Shown: positions 8,928-17,435 of the stretch, piece after piece
Layout of the letters: every line of letters begins with the position of its first letter
How positions within the stretch are numbered: position 1 is the stretch's first letter
Origin: Ammoniphilus sp. CFH 90114
Lineage (GTDB): Bacteria; Bacillota; Bacilli; Aneurinibacillales; RAOX-1
Assembly (NCBI RefSeq): GCF_004123195.1
Contig: NZ_SDLI01000003.1
Span: 372,001 to 436,000 of the forward strand
Direction: 5' to 3'
DNA: 64,000 bases
Made by a program: the position numbers and the translations under genes
The notes under the pieces: model-generated
Databases searched by the model: none
The model's input: the letters and a program-made list of their open reading frames with translations, nothing else
Told to the model about the DNA's origin: nothing

Positions 8928-8957
8928 GAATATTATCCATAAAGGAGATATATACTA
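8928..8957 (+). promoter_or_regulatory. candidate sigma-G promoter of spoVT
   Basis: GAATA at 8928-8932, eighteen bases, then TATACTA at 8951-8957. It matches GHATR-N18-CATNHTA with one mismatch (T for the first C). spoVT is a known sigma-G gene in B. subtilis. A leader of about 120 bases follows. Confidence 0.55.
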
Positions 8958-9081
8958 TCCCTACACCAGGAAACAAGCACTTCCCCAACAGGTAAGGAAA
9001 AGGATAAAAATAGGGTTAAACGATGGTTATGGGTAGTTCCAGTCAAGTAAATACTTCAAGTGAAAGTGAGGCATCTAGATA

Positions 9082-9621
9082 ATGAAAGCAACTGGAATCG
9101 TTCGTCGAATTGATGATCTTGGCCGTGTGGTCATTCCGAAGGAGATTCGCCGAACTCTAAGAATTCGTGAAGGTGACCCTCTTGAGATCTTTGTTGACAG
9201 GGACGGCGAAGTTATTCTAAAGAAGTATTCCCCAATTGGAGAGCTTGGAGACTTCGCCAAAGAATATGCAGACTCTTTATATGAAAGTATAGGACATATT
9301 ACGCTCATCTCTGATCGAGATACCGTCATTGCTGTATCTGGGGCTAGTAAGAAAGAATTTATGGACAAGGCTATTGGTTCAATGATTGAAACCTGTATGG
9401 AAGAACGCAAAACCATGATTCAGGGACCTGGTGAGTATGAAATCTGCCGTGACTTACAGGAACACTATTCCTCGGTTGTAGTGGCTCCGATTGTGGCAGG
9501 TGGGGACCCCATTGGTGCCGTTATCCTCTCTAGCAAAGAGGATTCCGTAAAGATGGGCGACTTGGAAACGAAGATGGCAGAAACCGCAGCTGGTTTTCTA
9601 GCGAAGCAAATGGAACAATAA
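9082..9621 (+). CDS. spoVT: stage V sporulation transcription factor SpoVT
   Basis: Forespore DNA-binding regulator that tunes sigma-G genes during spore maturation. The 179-residue protein (178 in B. subtilis) has an AbrB-type swapped-hairpin DNA-binding domain at residues 1-52 (GIVRRIDDLGRVVIPKEIRR) and a C-terminal GAF-like domain at about 55-178. The ATG at 9082 is the only sensible start. The ribosome site is weak (GTGAGG about ten bases upstream). It is monocistronic, with a sigma-G-like promoter upstream and a strong terminator downstream. Confidence 0.97.
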   Translation: MKATGIVRRIDDLGRVVIPKEIRRTLRIREGDPLEIFVDRDGEVILKKYSPIGELGDFAKEYADSLYESIGHITLISDRDTVIAVSGASKKEFMDKAIGSMIETCMEERKTMIQGPGEYEICRDLQEHYSSVVVAPIVAGGDPIGAVILSSKEDSVKMGDLETKMAETAAGFLAKQMEQ

Positions 9622-9633
9622 TGGACAAGGGAT

Positions 9634-9680
9634 AGAGCTCTTCCAGACTAAATTGTGGTCTGGAAGAGCTCTTTGTGTTT
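9634..9680 (+). terminator. intrinsic terminator after spoVT
   Basis: Bases 9634-9648 and 9658-9672 form a perfect 15-pair stem with a nine-base loop, followed by TTGTGTTT. Confidence 0.85.
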
Positions 9681-9700
9681 AGTTGGGCATATGATATAAT
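9673..9700 (+). promoter_or_regulatory. candidate sigma-A promoter of the yabM-mazG unit
   Basis: TATAAT at 9695-9700 with TTGTGT at 9673-9678, sixteen bases apart. The -35 overlaps the U-tract of the spoVT terminator. Consensus -10, modest -35. Confidence 0.5.
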
Positions 9701-9733
9701 AGCTTAGATTTTGAATCCTGGAGGAGGAAATAT

Positions 9734-11362
9734 ATGGCAAAAAAGTTGGATGGAGCAACCTTTATTAAAGGAGCGGCCATACTTGGACTGGCTTCTTTAT
9801 TCTCCAAGATGTTGGGGTTGATCTACAGGATTCCTTATCAAAACATTACAGGTGATTTGGGATACTATGTGTACACCCAGGTTTATCCGCTTTATGGAAC
9901 TCTGTTAATCTTGGCAACTGCCGGTTTTCCCATCGCCATTTCGAAGATGGTTTCAGAAAAATTGGCCGTTGGAGATCTATATGGGGTTCGAAGGGTGTTT
10001 AGAGTTTCCGTGATTACCTTGTTTTTTACCGGAATTATTTCCTTTTTATCCTTGTATTATGGGGCAGAGTCCATCGCTATGTGGATGGGTAATGATAAGC
10101 TCACCCTTCCGATCCGAAGTGTTTCATATGCGTTACTTATCGTTCCTCCAATGGCAGCCATGAGAGGCTATTTCCAAGGCCATCAGAATATGGTTCCAAC
10201 AGCGATATCTCAAATTGCCGAGCAATTTGTTCGTGTAGCAACGATTATCATTCTGGCGTACTGGTTTATGAGTACAACTGGGAATGAATACTTGGCAGGA
10301 GCCGGAGCTGTATTCGGAGCTTTCACAGGAGCGTTAACAGGCCTTCTTGTCCTTCTTTTGTTTTGGAGAAAGAACAAACAGTTACATAAAGAACCACAAT
10401 TTACTCAACAAAAGATGCCCCAGGAATCATCCTGGCAGCTAATGAAACAAATACTATATTATGCTATACCGATTTGCTTTGGTGCACTCGTACTGCCGTT
10501 ACTCCAGTTATCGGATTCCTTTACCGTGGCTAATCTTCTTATGAAGGCTGGTTATCCACCAGAAGAAGCTAATATTCTCAAAGGAGTATTCGACCGGGGA
10601 CAGCCTTTAGTCTCCTTTGGTGCTTTTTTCGCTACAGCCTTATCCCTTTCTCTTGTCCCAGCGATCTCGGAGGCGAATGCTCGTCGTGCGAAACAGATCA
10701 TTCAGAGTCGAACTGAGCTAGCCTTGCGCCTTACCTTAATGATTGGATTACCGACATCAATTGGTTTGGCTGTTGTGGCGGAGCCGGTCAATATCATGCT
10801 TTATCAAAATAACAACGGAACCTTTACGCTAATCGTTCTTTCTTTTACAACCATCTTTTCTACTCTTGGTATTACCTCAGCGGGTATTCTACAGGGGTTA
10901 GGTAAAGTACTTCTTCCAGCTAAGAATCTGTTAGTCGGGGTCATCATTAAAGTAGGCTTAAATATCATGCTCATCCCTTTAATGGGGATTACGGGAGCAG
11001 CTCTTGCTACCGTTCTCGCTTACGCTGTAGCTACGATGTTAAATCTCATGGCTGTAGCCAGATATACAGGAGTTACTTTTCAATTTAAGCGATTCTTCCT
11101 TAAGCCCATTTTTGCTGTAACGATGATGGGGGTGATGGTGTTCCTCATTGAACAAATCAGTATGAATCTGCTCTTTGGTGTCATCGAGTCTTATCGTCTT
11201 TATTTCACGGTCGTGGCGATCATTGCCGTCGTCTCTGGCGCTATGATATTTGGAATTGCTTTATTTATTTCAGGTTCCATTACCCGAACTGATTTGCAGT
11301 ATATCCCTAAGGCAGAGAAGTTTATTCCTTTGCTAAACAAATTACATCTATTGAGAGATTAG
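9734..11362 (+). CDS. yabM: MOP-superfamily polysaccharide flippase (SpoVB/YabM-like)
   Basis: Integral membrane protein of 542 residues with about fourteen hydrophobic segments. It belongs to the MATE/MOP flippase superfamily that includes SpoVB and lipid II flippases. Family-type segments are visible: FIKGAAILGLASLFSKMLG near the start, then GYFQGHQNMVPTAISQ and SAGILQGLGKVLLPAKN. GGAGGAGG precedes the ATG. In B. subtilis yabM occupies this spot between spoVT and yabN. The substrate is probably a polyprenyl-linked glycan, but the exact one cannot be told. It heads a run of closely spaced genes through yabQ. Confidence 0.88.
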   Translation: MAKKLDGATFIKGAAILGLASLFSKMLGLIYRIPYQNITGDLGYYVYTQVYPLYGTLLILATAGFPIAISKMVSEKLAVGDLYGVRRVFRVSVITLFFTGIISFLSLYYGAESIAMWMGNDKLTLPIRSVSYALLIVPPMAAMRGYFQGHQNMVPTAISQIAEQFVRVATIIILAYWFMSTTGNEYLAGAGAVFGAFTGALTGLLVLLLFWRKNKQLHKEPQFTQQKMPQESSWQLMKQILYYAIPICFGALVLPLLQLSDSFTVANLLMKAGYPPEEANILKGVFDRGQPLVSFGAFFATALSLSLVPAISEANARRAKQIIQSRTELALRLTLMIGLPTSIGLAVVAEPVNIMLYQNNNGTFTLIVLSFTTIFSTLGITSAGILQGLGKVLLPAKNLLVGVIIKVGLNIMLIPLMGITGAALATVLAYAVATMLNLMAVARYTGVTFQFKRFFLKPIFAVTMMGVMVFLIEQISMNLLFGVIESYRLYFTVVAIIAVVSGAMIFGIALFISGSITRTDLQYIPKAEKFIPLLNKLHLLRD

Positions 11363-11381
11363 AAAAGAGGGTGTTTTAGAC

Positions 11382-12845
11382 ATGTTGAAGATCTCGGTTA
11401 TTGGCTTAGGAGCAGGTGATGTAAGTCAGATGCCGTTAGGCGTTTATGAGCAGATCACAGGGGCAAAACACTTATATCTTCGTACGCAAAAGCATCCAGT
11501 GGCTCAGCAATTAAAAGAAAGAGGAGTTAAATTCCAATCCTTCGATTCATTTTATGAAGACGCAGAGAGCTTCCCGGAGGTCTATCATTTGATTTGTAAG
11601 GAGCTGTTCGTTCAAGCCAAAGAGAAGGGTGAGGTGTTATTTGCTGTACCCGGTCATCCTATGGTGGCTGAGCAGACAACTCAGCTTCTTTTACAGCAGG
11701 CACATGATCAGGGTGTCGAGGTAGAAATATTGGGAGGGCAAAGCTTTCTTGATGCGATGTTCACGGCCATCAAAATGGATCCGGTTGAAGGTTTTGTTCT
11801 CCTTGATGCCCTTCACTTAGATCGAAAAGATATCAATCCTCGGGTACATACCATCATTACGCAAGTATATGATGATCTAACCGCGTCCGAAGTAAAATTA
11901 ACACTTATGGAAGTTTTTCCGGATGAGTATCCTGTTACATTGGTGATTGCCGCGGGTGTGACTGGGGAAGAGAAGATTCAACAGATGCCTCTATATGAGT
12001 TAGATCATATTAAAGGCACTCACAACTTAGCTGCGGTCTACGTTCCACCGACACAGGATGACAAGATCCTGAATCGGCAGTTTAGCACGTTGCGGGAGAT
12101 TATAAGCATTTTAAGGAGTCCTGAGGGATGCCCTTGGGATCGAGAACAAACCCATAAGTCCATTCGCAAGCATTTAATTGAAGAGACTTACGAAGTATTA
12201 GAAACCATTGATGATGATGACCCCGAAGCGATGTGTGAAGAAATGGGAGATCTCTTGATGCAGGTAATGCTTCATTCGCAAATTGCTGAGGATGATGGGG
12301 ATTTTACTGTGGAAGATGTTATCTCCGTGTTAAATGAGAAGCTTGTTCGCAGGCATCCTCACGTATTCGGTGAGAAGGCAGCTGACACGAGCGATGAGGT
12401 ACTAACGAATTGGGATCAGATTAAAGTACAAGAGAAAATGGATAAAGGAATCGATATCGAAAATAAATCTCTATTAGATGGGATACCTCGACATTTACCG
12501 GCATTGTTGACTGCTTATGAGTTAGCTAAGAAAGCTTCAAAGGTAGGCTTTGATTGGGATCAAGTACAAGACGTCTATGCTAAAATTGAAGAAGAAATGG
12601 ACGAGGTTAAACAAGCTAGCAATGCAGAAGAGGTAAAGGAAGAGCTAGGAGATCTTCTGTTTGCTGTTGCCAATCTGGCCAGATTCCTGAAGGTAGATCC
12701 AGAAGAAGCGTTAGCCTTAACGAATCGTAAGTTTAAGACAAGATTTTCTCATATCGAGAAGCGACTGCAAGAGATGGGGAAGAATCTCGAAGAAGCAACT
12801 CTAGACGAGATGGAAGCTTTATGGCAAGAAGCGAAACGAACTTAA
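11382..12845 (+). CDS. mazG: nucleoside triphosphate pyrophosphohydrolase MazG with N-terminal methylase-like domain (YabN)
   Basis: House-cleaning NTP pyrophosphatase. The 487-residue protein fuses a tetrapyrrole-methylase-like domain (residues 1 to about 220) to a MazG module. The N-terminal part carries VIGLGAGD at the start and VPGHPMVAEQT near residue 88. The MazG module has two MazG cores, seen as CPWDREQTHKSIRKHLIEE near 250 with EEMGDLL, and later EEEMDEVKQA and EELGDLLFA. This is the YabN architecture. The role of the methylase domain is unclear. It starts 19 bases after yabM and ends 23 bases before rqcP. Confidence 0.95.
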   Translation: MLKISVIGLGAGDVSQMPLGVYEQITGAKHLYLRTQKHPVAQQLKERGVKFQSFDSFYEDAESFPEVYHLICKELFVQAKEKGEVLFAVPGHPMVAEQTTQLLLQQAHDQGVEVEILGGQSFLDAMFTAIKMDPVEGFVLLDALHLDRKDINPRVHTIITQVYDDLTASEVKLTLMEVFPDEYPVTLVIAAGVTGEEKIQQMPLYELDHIKGTHNLAAVYVPPTQDDKILNRQFSTLREIISILRSPEGCPWDREQTHKSIRKHLIEETYEVLETIDDDDPEAMCEEMGDLLMQVMLHSQIAEDDGDFTVEDVISVLNEKLVRRHPHVFGEKAADTSDEVLTNWDQIKVQEKMDKGIDIENKSLLDGIPRHLPALLTAYELAKKASKVGFDWDQVQDVYAKIEEEMDEVKQASNAEEVKEELGDLLFAVANLARFLKVDPEEALALTNRKFKTRFSHIEKRLQEMGKNLEEATLDEMEALWQEAKRT

Positions 12846-12868
12846 GTGAAGCAGAGGTGCTGAAACAG

Positions 12869-13162
12869 ATGAGACTAGATAAATTCTTAAAGGTATCCAG
12901 ATTGGTAAAAAGACGAACCATGGCCAAAGAAGTTTGTGATCAGGGACGTGTGCAGCTGAATCAAAGACAAGCCAAATCAAGCAGCACCGTGAAGGTGGGG
13001 GATGAGTTGGCTATTCGTTACGGGAACCGCCTGGTCACTGTTACGATCGAGCGTATTGTGGATTCTACAAAAAAGGAAGAAGCAGCCACGATGTATACTT
13101 TAGTTTCTGAGGAAAGATTGAATCAGGAAGAGCCAAAGATTGATCCGGATTATCCTTGGTAA
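12869..13162 (+). CDS. rqcP: S4-domain RNA-binding protein RqcP (YabO)
   Basis: Ninety-seven residues with a single S4 RNA-binding domain at the N-terminus (MRLDKFLKVSRLVKRRT, then RVQLNQRQAKSS). In B. subtilis the orthologue (YabO, Hsp15-like) works with RqcH in ribosome-associated quality control, helping add alanine tails to stalled nascent chains on free 50S subunits. I start at 12869, where AGAGGTG sits eight bases upstream and the family N-terminus begins. An in-frame ATG at 12821 lies inside mazG and is less likely. Confidence 0.92.
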   Translation: MRLDKFLKVSRLVKRRTMAKEVCDQGRVQLNQRQAKSSSTVKVGDELAIRYGNRLVTVTIERIVDSTKKEEAATMYTLVSEERLNQEEPKIDPDYPW

Positions 13163-13238
13163 CTTCCATTTCAGGTTCTAATTCTTGTATCCAAGCCATA
13201 ACATGTACAAAAAAGCGAATCACGGAGGTGTACAGGTT

Positions 13239-13523
13239 ATGGCGGATGCGAAAAAGACCCCAAGGCATGAAATCATGATGTTTAACCGCAAGAAATTAGA
13301 AATTTCCGGGGTGTTAAATGTAGAGAGCTTTGATAGTGAAGAATTTTTGCTTGAGACGGAATGTGGATTCCTTTGTATAAAAGGTCAGAACTTGCACATG
13401 AAGAATCTAAGCTTGGAGACAGGACAGGTGTCCATTGAAGGCTATGTCTTTGACTTGGGCTATATCGATGAGCAAGGCGGGGGATCGAAAGGAAAAGGAT
13501 TCCTAGGGAAGTTGTTCAAGTGA
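13239..13523 (+). CDS. yabP: spore-coat-associated sporulation protein YabP
   Basis: Ninety-four residues, close to B. subtilis YabP (about 100), a mother-cell sporulation protein of unknown biochemical role. Family segments seen: RHEIMMFNRKKLEISGV and FLLETECGFLCIKGQNLHMKNL. The start at 13239 follows GGAGGTG by eight bases. The next gene begins inside its stop codon, so yabP and yabQ are coupled. In B. subtilis this pair is sigma-E-dependent. I see only a weak sigma-E-like -10 (CATAACAT at 13197) here. Confidence 0.88.
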   Translation: MADAKKTPRHEIMMFNRKKLEISGVLNVESFDSEEFLLETECGFLCIKGQNLHMKNLSLETGQVSIEGYVFDLGYIDEQGGGSKGKGFLGKLFK

Positions 13524-14125
13524 GTATAAAAATCCAAGCGATTACGATGCTGATGATGGTTGCCTGCGGCCTGACCATGGGTCTGCTTTACGATACATAT
13601 AGAGTAATGAAAGGGCAGACTGGGCTTCGCGGATGGTTAGTGATCATCTGCGATCTTTTGTTTTGGGCGAGCTGTATTTTCCTTGTATTTGGAACCTTGT
13701 TACGCATTAATGATGGAATCGTAAGAGTTTATTTGTTTTTAGGCATGGGGATTGGAGCCTGGGCTTACTTCGCTCTCTTTCATTCGTTTTATGTAAAATG
13801 GTTTTTGCGATTCATTCAGTTAGTTAAAGCCATTTATCGCTTTATCATTAACATGATACAGACGTTGATTATAAAACCAGTGATCTTCTTATATAAGGTG
13901 ATCATTACCGTAATTGTAACGATTTCTTTGTTTGTGTGGAAGATCATTCTGTTTATTTATGGGTTGTTTCAGAAGATCTTCGTCCCACTAGGTACAAAGT
14001 CATCAAAGTTAGGTAAGAAAATATATTCCGGTTCAAAGAAGAAGGGAGCAGGAATTTTAAAAAGGCTGGCGAAACTAATTAAGTTGAAGCGTAAAGATGA
14101 TATCGACAAAGACAAAGACGAATGA
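13520..14125 (+). CDS. yabQ: spore cortex biosynthesis protein YabQ
   Basis: Membrane protein of 201 residues needed for spore cortex formation in B. subtilis. It has four to five hydrophobic segments, first at about residues 8-28 (MLMMVACGLTMGLLYDTYR), ending in a strongly basic, charged tail. Start is GTG at 13520 overlapping the yabP stop (GTGA). The C-terminal 30 residues are almost all K, D, G and S, as is common in the family. Confidence 0.88.
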   Translation: MSIKIQAITMLMMVACGLTMGLLYDTYRVMKGQTGLRGWLVIICDLLFWASCIFLVFGTLLRINDGIVRVYLFLGMGIGAWAYFALFHSFYVKWFLRFIQLVKAIYRFIINMIQTLIIKPVIFLYKVIITVIVTISLFVWKIILFIYGLFQKIFVPLGTKSSKLGKKIYSGSKKKGAGILKRLAKLIKLKRKDDIDKDKDE

Positions 14126-14138
14126 GGTGAGCCAGCCT

Positions 14139-14447
14139 ATGCCTGAACTTGATCCAACAGAAACGAGAATAAGGGGTCAACGAAGAAGGAAGCGATTGCT
14201 CGCATTAGTGATGTTTCCCTTTTGCCTTTGGGCCGGATTCACTTGGTATGAACAACAATCTATTCTCCTAGGAAAGAAAGAAGATCTAAGGAAAGCACAA
14301 CAATCCTTTGATCAGGTCAAGCTAGAGAATGAGGAGTTAACGTATCAGGTGAACAAGCTACATGATAAGGAATATATAGCAGAGATAGCTCGAAGAGACT
14401 ATCATCTGTCCAAGCCTGGTGAAGTAATATTTATTACTCCAGAATAA
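14139..14447 (+). CDS. divIC: cell division protein DivIC (FtsB-type)
   Basis: Bitopic divisome protein that pairs with FtsL and DivIB. Its 102 residues have a basic cytoplasmic N-terminus (GQRRRKR), one membrane segment at about 26-42, and an extracellular coiled coil at about 52-85 that ends with the conserved IAR-DYHL region. I start at 14139 because GAGGTGA lies eight bases upstream. The in-frame ATG at 14097 falls inside yabQ. A strong terminator follows, so this ends the yabM-divIC run. The gene yabR, which follows divIC in B. subtilis, is absent. Confidence 0.92.
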   Translation: MPELDPTETRIRGQRRRKRLLALVMFPFCLWAGFTWYEQQSILLGKKEDLRKAQQSFDQVKLENEELTYQVNKLHDKEYIAEIARRDYHLSKPGEVIFITPE

Positions 14448-14455
14448 CCACGTTG

Positions 14456-14502
14456 GGTGTCTATTCGTATGAACTATACGAGTAGACACCTTTTATTTTT
14501 TT
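14456..14502 (+). terminator. strong intrinsic terminator after divIC
   Basis: Bases 14456-14470 pair with 14476-14490 (fifteen pairs, one G-U) around a five-base loop, followed by a T-rich tract (TTTTATTTTTTT). Confidence 0.9.
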
Positions 14503-14751
14503 GCCTGCTAATTTTAGTTGTTCTAAAATTTATACCATCATTTTATCGACACTGATTTACATTATGACAACAAATTCCAGCTTACATAGAGCGCTGTAGA
14601 CGATTGGAAACAAATGTAAACCACCTTCTTGTAGACTGCGCTTACTATTTGTCGCAAACTTCTTGGAATCCCTCTCTTTGTTTTGACAAATTTTACAATT
14701 GGACAAGTCTATAATCAAATCAATAAATTACAAATCGGGTGGTGTTGAGTT
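14503..14751 (+). promoter_or_regulatory. spoIIE promoter region with Spo0A boxes
   Basis: No gene lies here. TTGACA at 14683-14688 and TATAAT at 14710-14715 are separated by 21 bases rather than 17. This is the unusual spacing known for Spo0A-activated sigma-A promoters such as B. subtilis spoIIE and spoIIG. A perfect 0A box (reverse complement TTTGTCAAA) covers 14682-14690, overlapping the -35. A second, 8/9 box (TTTGTCGCA) is at 14648-14656. The upstream part is AT-rich with a small inverted repeat (ATTTTAG/CTAAAAT) near 14510-14530. Confidence 0.75.
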
Positions 14752-17238
14752 ATGTCTCGTATTCAGGCGTTTGCTACTCATTTGGGACAGAGAATGATGG
14801 TTCCAGCACAGCGCCTTCTTTCCAGGACAGCGGTTGGTTTAGAAACAGGGATACAAAGACTAGGGATCTTTTATATCCTGATGGGTTACTTGCTGGGAAG
14901 GGCGATGATCCTCCAAGATTTAGCCCCCTTTGCGACAGCCTACTTTATCGTTGTTTACTTTATTAGGAAGGACAAGGTGCTTTTAACCTCAATCGCATTA
15001 TTAATGGGTGCTGCATCACATTCCACCTCACATGCTGTCATGATTTTCATAAGCTTAGCTATCGCCTTTATGATTTTAAGGGTTCAGGAAAAGCGAGTAA
15101 AAAGGGAGTTGAATCAAGCTCCATTTATCGTACTGATTTCACTATTTATTAGTAGAGCGGCTTATACGTATCTTTCGAATGAAATGACGCTGTATTCAAC
15201 CATCATGAATGTGGTTGAAGCCGTATTGGCAATGGTTCTTACGCTGATTTTTGTTCAATCGCTACCCTTCTTAACGAGTCGAAAATATCATCATGAATTA
15301 AAGCCAGATGAGATTGTTTGTTTAGTGATCTTACTAGCCTCTGTAATGACCGGAACCATTGGTTGGACGATCGATGGCGTTTCCGTCCAGAGTACGCTTG
15401 CAAAGTATCTAGTACTGACATTAGCCTTCGTCGGAGGCGGGATGATCGGGGCAACGGTTGGGGTGATTACGGGAGTTATAATAAGCTTAGCAGACGTTAG
15501 GCTGGTGGAACAGATTAGCTTGCTAGCTTTTGCTGGATTGTTATCTGGGTTATTAAAGGAAGGAAAACGCGGCGGGGCTGCCCTTGGGATGATTTTAGGT
15601 TCGTCTATCTTTATCCTTTATGTAGGAGACAAGCAGTCTATCATCCATTCAAGTATAGAAACTCTTATGGCGGTGGGATTGTTCCTGCTTACTCCGCCAT
15701 TTTTATTACAAAACATATCGAGATTTATCCCTGGTACGGAGGAAAATGAGAAGTCCCAATATGAGTATATGAAAAAGGTCCGTGATGTCACCGTTGGAAA
15801 GATTATGAAGTTCTCAACTGTATTCCAAGAGCTCTCTGATGCCTTTACCCAAGTATCGATTCAAAATAAAAAGGAAGAAGAGCAAGAGAGTATGGATATG
15901 AACGAATTTTTGGCTCGAATAACGGAAAGATCCTGTCAGACGTGTTGGAGGAAGGAAAAGTGCTGGTCGGAATATGGCACGGAAAATACCGTTCATATCC
16001 TAGGGGAACTCATACATCAATTGGATGCCTATGGAGAGATCGATCGGGATCGGCTAGAGGGAACCGATTATCACAGTATGTGTGGAAATAAAGAAAAATT
16101 AGAAAGGGTGATCTACGAAGAATACTTTGCTGTACAGGAAGGACTATTTATGCAAAAGCAGGTGAAGGACAGCAGAAGATTAGTAGCAGATCAGCTAGCG
16201 GGTGTCTCTAAAGTGATGCGCAACTTTGCCAATGAACTTGGACGTGAGGGAATCGATCTATCTTTACAGGAACAACAGATTCTCGGGGCTCTAGAGAATA
16301 TTGGCTTGTCCGTACAAAGGGTGAACATTCTAAGTTTAGAAGAGGGGAAGGTCGATATTGAAATTACACAGCCCGTTTGTGATGGACATATGCAATGTGA
16401 AAGTATTATAGCACCGATGCTGACCTCGATTGTGGGTGAAAATATTACAGTAAAGAGTAAAGAGTGCGATGTTTCAGGAGATGGGACATGTGTCGTGATC
16501 CTAGGCTCGGAGAAAAATTATTCGGTGTCTTCTTATGGTACAGGTGTGGCTAAGGATGGGAGGTTGGTATCTGGCGATTGCTTCATGACAATGGAGCTTG
16601 GGAGTGGGAAGTACATCATGGCTATCAGTGATGGGATGGGAAATGGAGATCGGGCGCATCTTGAGAGTACCTCTACTCTTCAATTACTTAAGGAGTTATT
16701 AGAAGCTGGATTAGATGAGACATTAGCTATTAAGTCTGTAAACACGGTGTTATCGTTACGATCGCCGGATGAAATGTTCGCCACGGTTGACTTAGCCATT
16801 GTCGATCAGTATTACGGTCATACAAAGTTTATTAAAACAGGATCGAACCCTAGCTTTATTAAAAGAGGAAGAGAGGTCTTCATGATTACGGCAAATAATT
16901 TGCCGATTGGTATTATTGAAGATATTGAAGTAGATGTGGTGACTGAGCAATTAAAGCCAGGTGACATCCTCATCATGGTGAGTGATGGCTTGCTTGAGGC
17001 ACCTGCCCAGATTGAGAATAAGGAGATGTGGTTTAAGCGAATTATCTCGGAGTTGAAGACCGACGATCCAGAGGAAATCACGGATATCTTGCTAGAGAGG
17101 GTGATACGAAGCAAATTTGGAGAGATTAACGACGACATGACTATACTTGTATCGAGAATTGATCAATTCATTCCAAGATGGGGAACCTTCCCTATTCCAG
17201 GCATGGAACCTATACAACGGCCCAAACGCGTAAGTTAA
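14752..17238 (+). CDS. spoIIE: stage II sporulation protein E (SpoIIE phosphatase)
   Basis: Membrane-bound PP2C-type serine phosphatase that dephosphorylates SpoIIAA to activate sigma-F in the forespore and also binds FtsZ at the polar septum. The 828-residue protein (827 in B. subtilis) has about ten membrane segments up to residue 325 and a central oligomerisation region containing a CQTCWRKEKCW cysteine cluster near 392. The phosphatase domain runs from about 590, with SDGMGNG near 627, MFATVDLAI near 675 and VSDGLLEAP near 745. GGTGG lies upstream of the ATG. The promoter has Spo0A features. Confidence 0.98.
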   Translation: MSRIQAFATHLGQRMMVPAQRLLSRTAVGLETGIQRLGIFYILMGYLLGRAMILQDLAPFATAYFIVVYFIRKDKVLLTSIALLMGAASHSTSHAVMIFISLAIAFMILRVQEKRVKRELNQAPFIVLISLFISRAAYTYLSNEMTLYSTIMNVVEAVLAMVLTLIFVQSLPFLTSRKYHHELKPDEIVCLVILLASVMTGTIGWTIDGVSVQSTLAKYLVLTLAFVGGGMIGATVGVITGVIISLADVRLVEQISLLAFAGLLSGLLKEGKRGGAALGMILGSSIFILYVGDKQSIIHSSIETLMAVGLFLLTPPFLLQNISRFIPGTEENEKSQYEYMKKVRDVTVGKIMKFSTVFQELSDAFTQVSIQNKKEEEQESMDMNEFLARITERSCQTCWRKEKCWSEYGTENTVHILGELIHQLDAYGEIDRDRLEGTDYHSMCGNKEKLERVIYEEYFAVQEGLFMQKQVKDSRRLVADQLAGVSKVMRNFANELGREGIDLSLQEQQILGALENIGLSVQRVNILSLEEGKVDIEITQPVCDGHMQCESIIAPMLTSIVGENITVKSKECDVSGDGTCVVILGSEKNYSVSSYGTGVAKDGRLVSGDCFMTMELGSGKYIMAISDGMGNGDRAHLESTSTLQLLKELLEAGLDETLAIKSVNTVLSLRSPDEMFATVDLAIVDQYYGHTKFIKTGSNPSFIKRGREVFMITANNLPIGIIEDIEVDVVTEQLKPGDILIMVSDGLLEAPAQIENKEMWFKRIISELKTDDPEEITDILLERVIRSKFGEINDDMTILVSRIDQFIPRWGTFPIPGMEPIQRPKRVS

Positions 17239-17282
17239 CGTCTATTTCCTTAGAGACTGGAAATAATGGGAAGTGAGTTGAT

Positions 17283-17322
17283 AGCTCAAGGGTGACTTAA
17301 ACCTTTGGGCTTTCTATTTTCT
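17283..17322 (+). terminator. intrinsic terminator after spoIIE
   Basis: AGCTCAAGGG at 17283-17292 pairs with CCTTTGGGCT at 17302-17311 (two G-U), followed by TTCTATTTTC. Confidence 0.65.
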
Positions 17323-17384
17323 TGTCCGCAGCCAGATCTTCACAAACTTTTTGTATTTCGTTCGTCCGTACATTTCACTATGTA

Positions 17385-17393
17385 TGATATAAT
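17385..17393 (+). promoter_or_regulatory. extended -10 promoter of tilS
   Basis: TGATATAAT at 17385-17393 is a perfect extended -10 element. No convincing -35 lies upstream. The tilS start codon is 43 bases downstream. Confidence 0.55.
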
Positions 17394-17435
17394 TACCTCC
17401 ACGTGTTACCAATTTACTTGCTTGAGGGAGAACTT

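Noticed and set aside
13197-13204. Sigma-E-like -10 (CATAACAT) before yabP
   Set aside because: One mismatch in the -10 and no acceptable -35 at 13-15 bp, so not listed as a promoter although sigma-E control is likely by analogy.
15239-15454. Open frames on both strands inside spoIIE (also 14739-14966 and 15318-15500)
   Set aside because: They overlap a well-conserved spoIIE frame, lack ribosome sites and resemble nothing.
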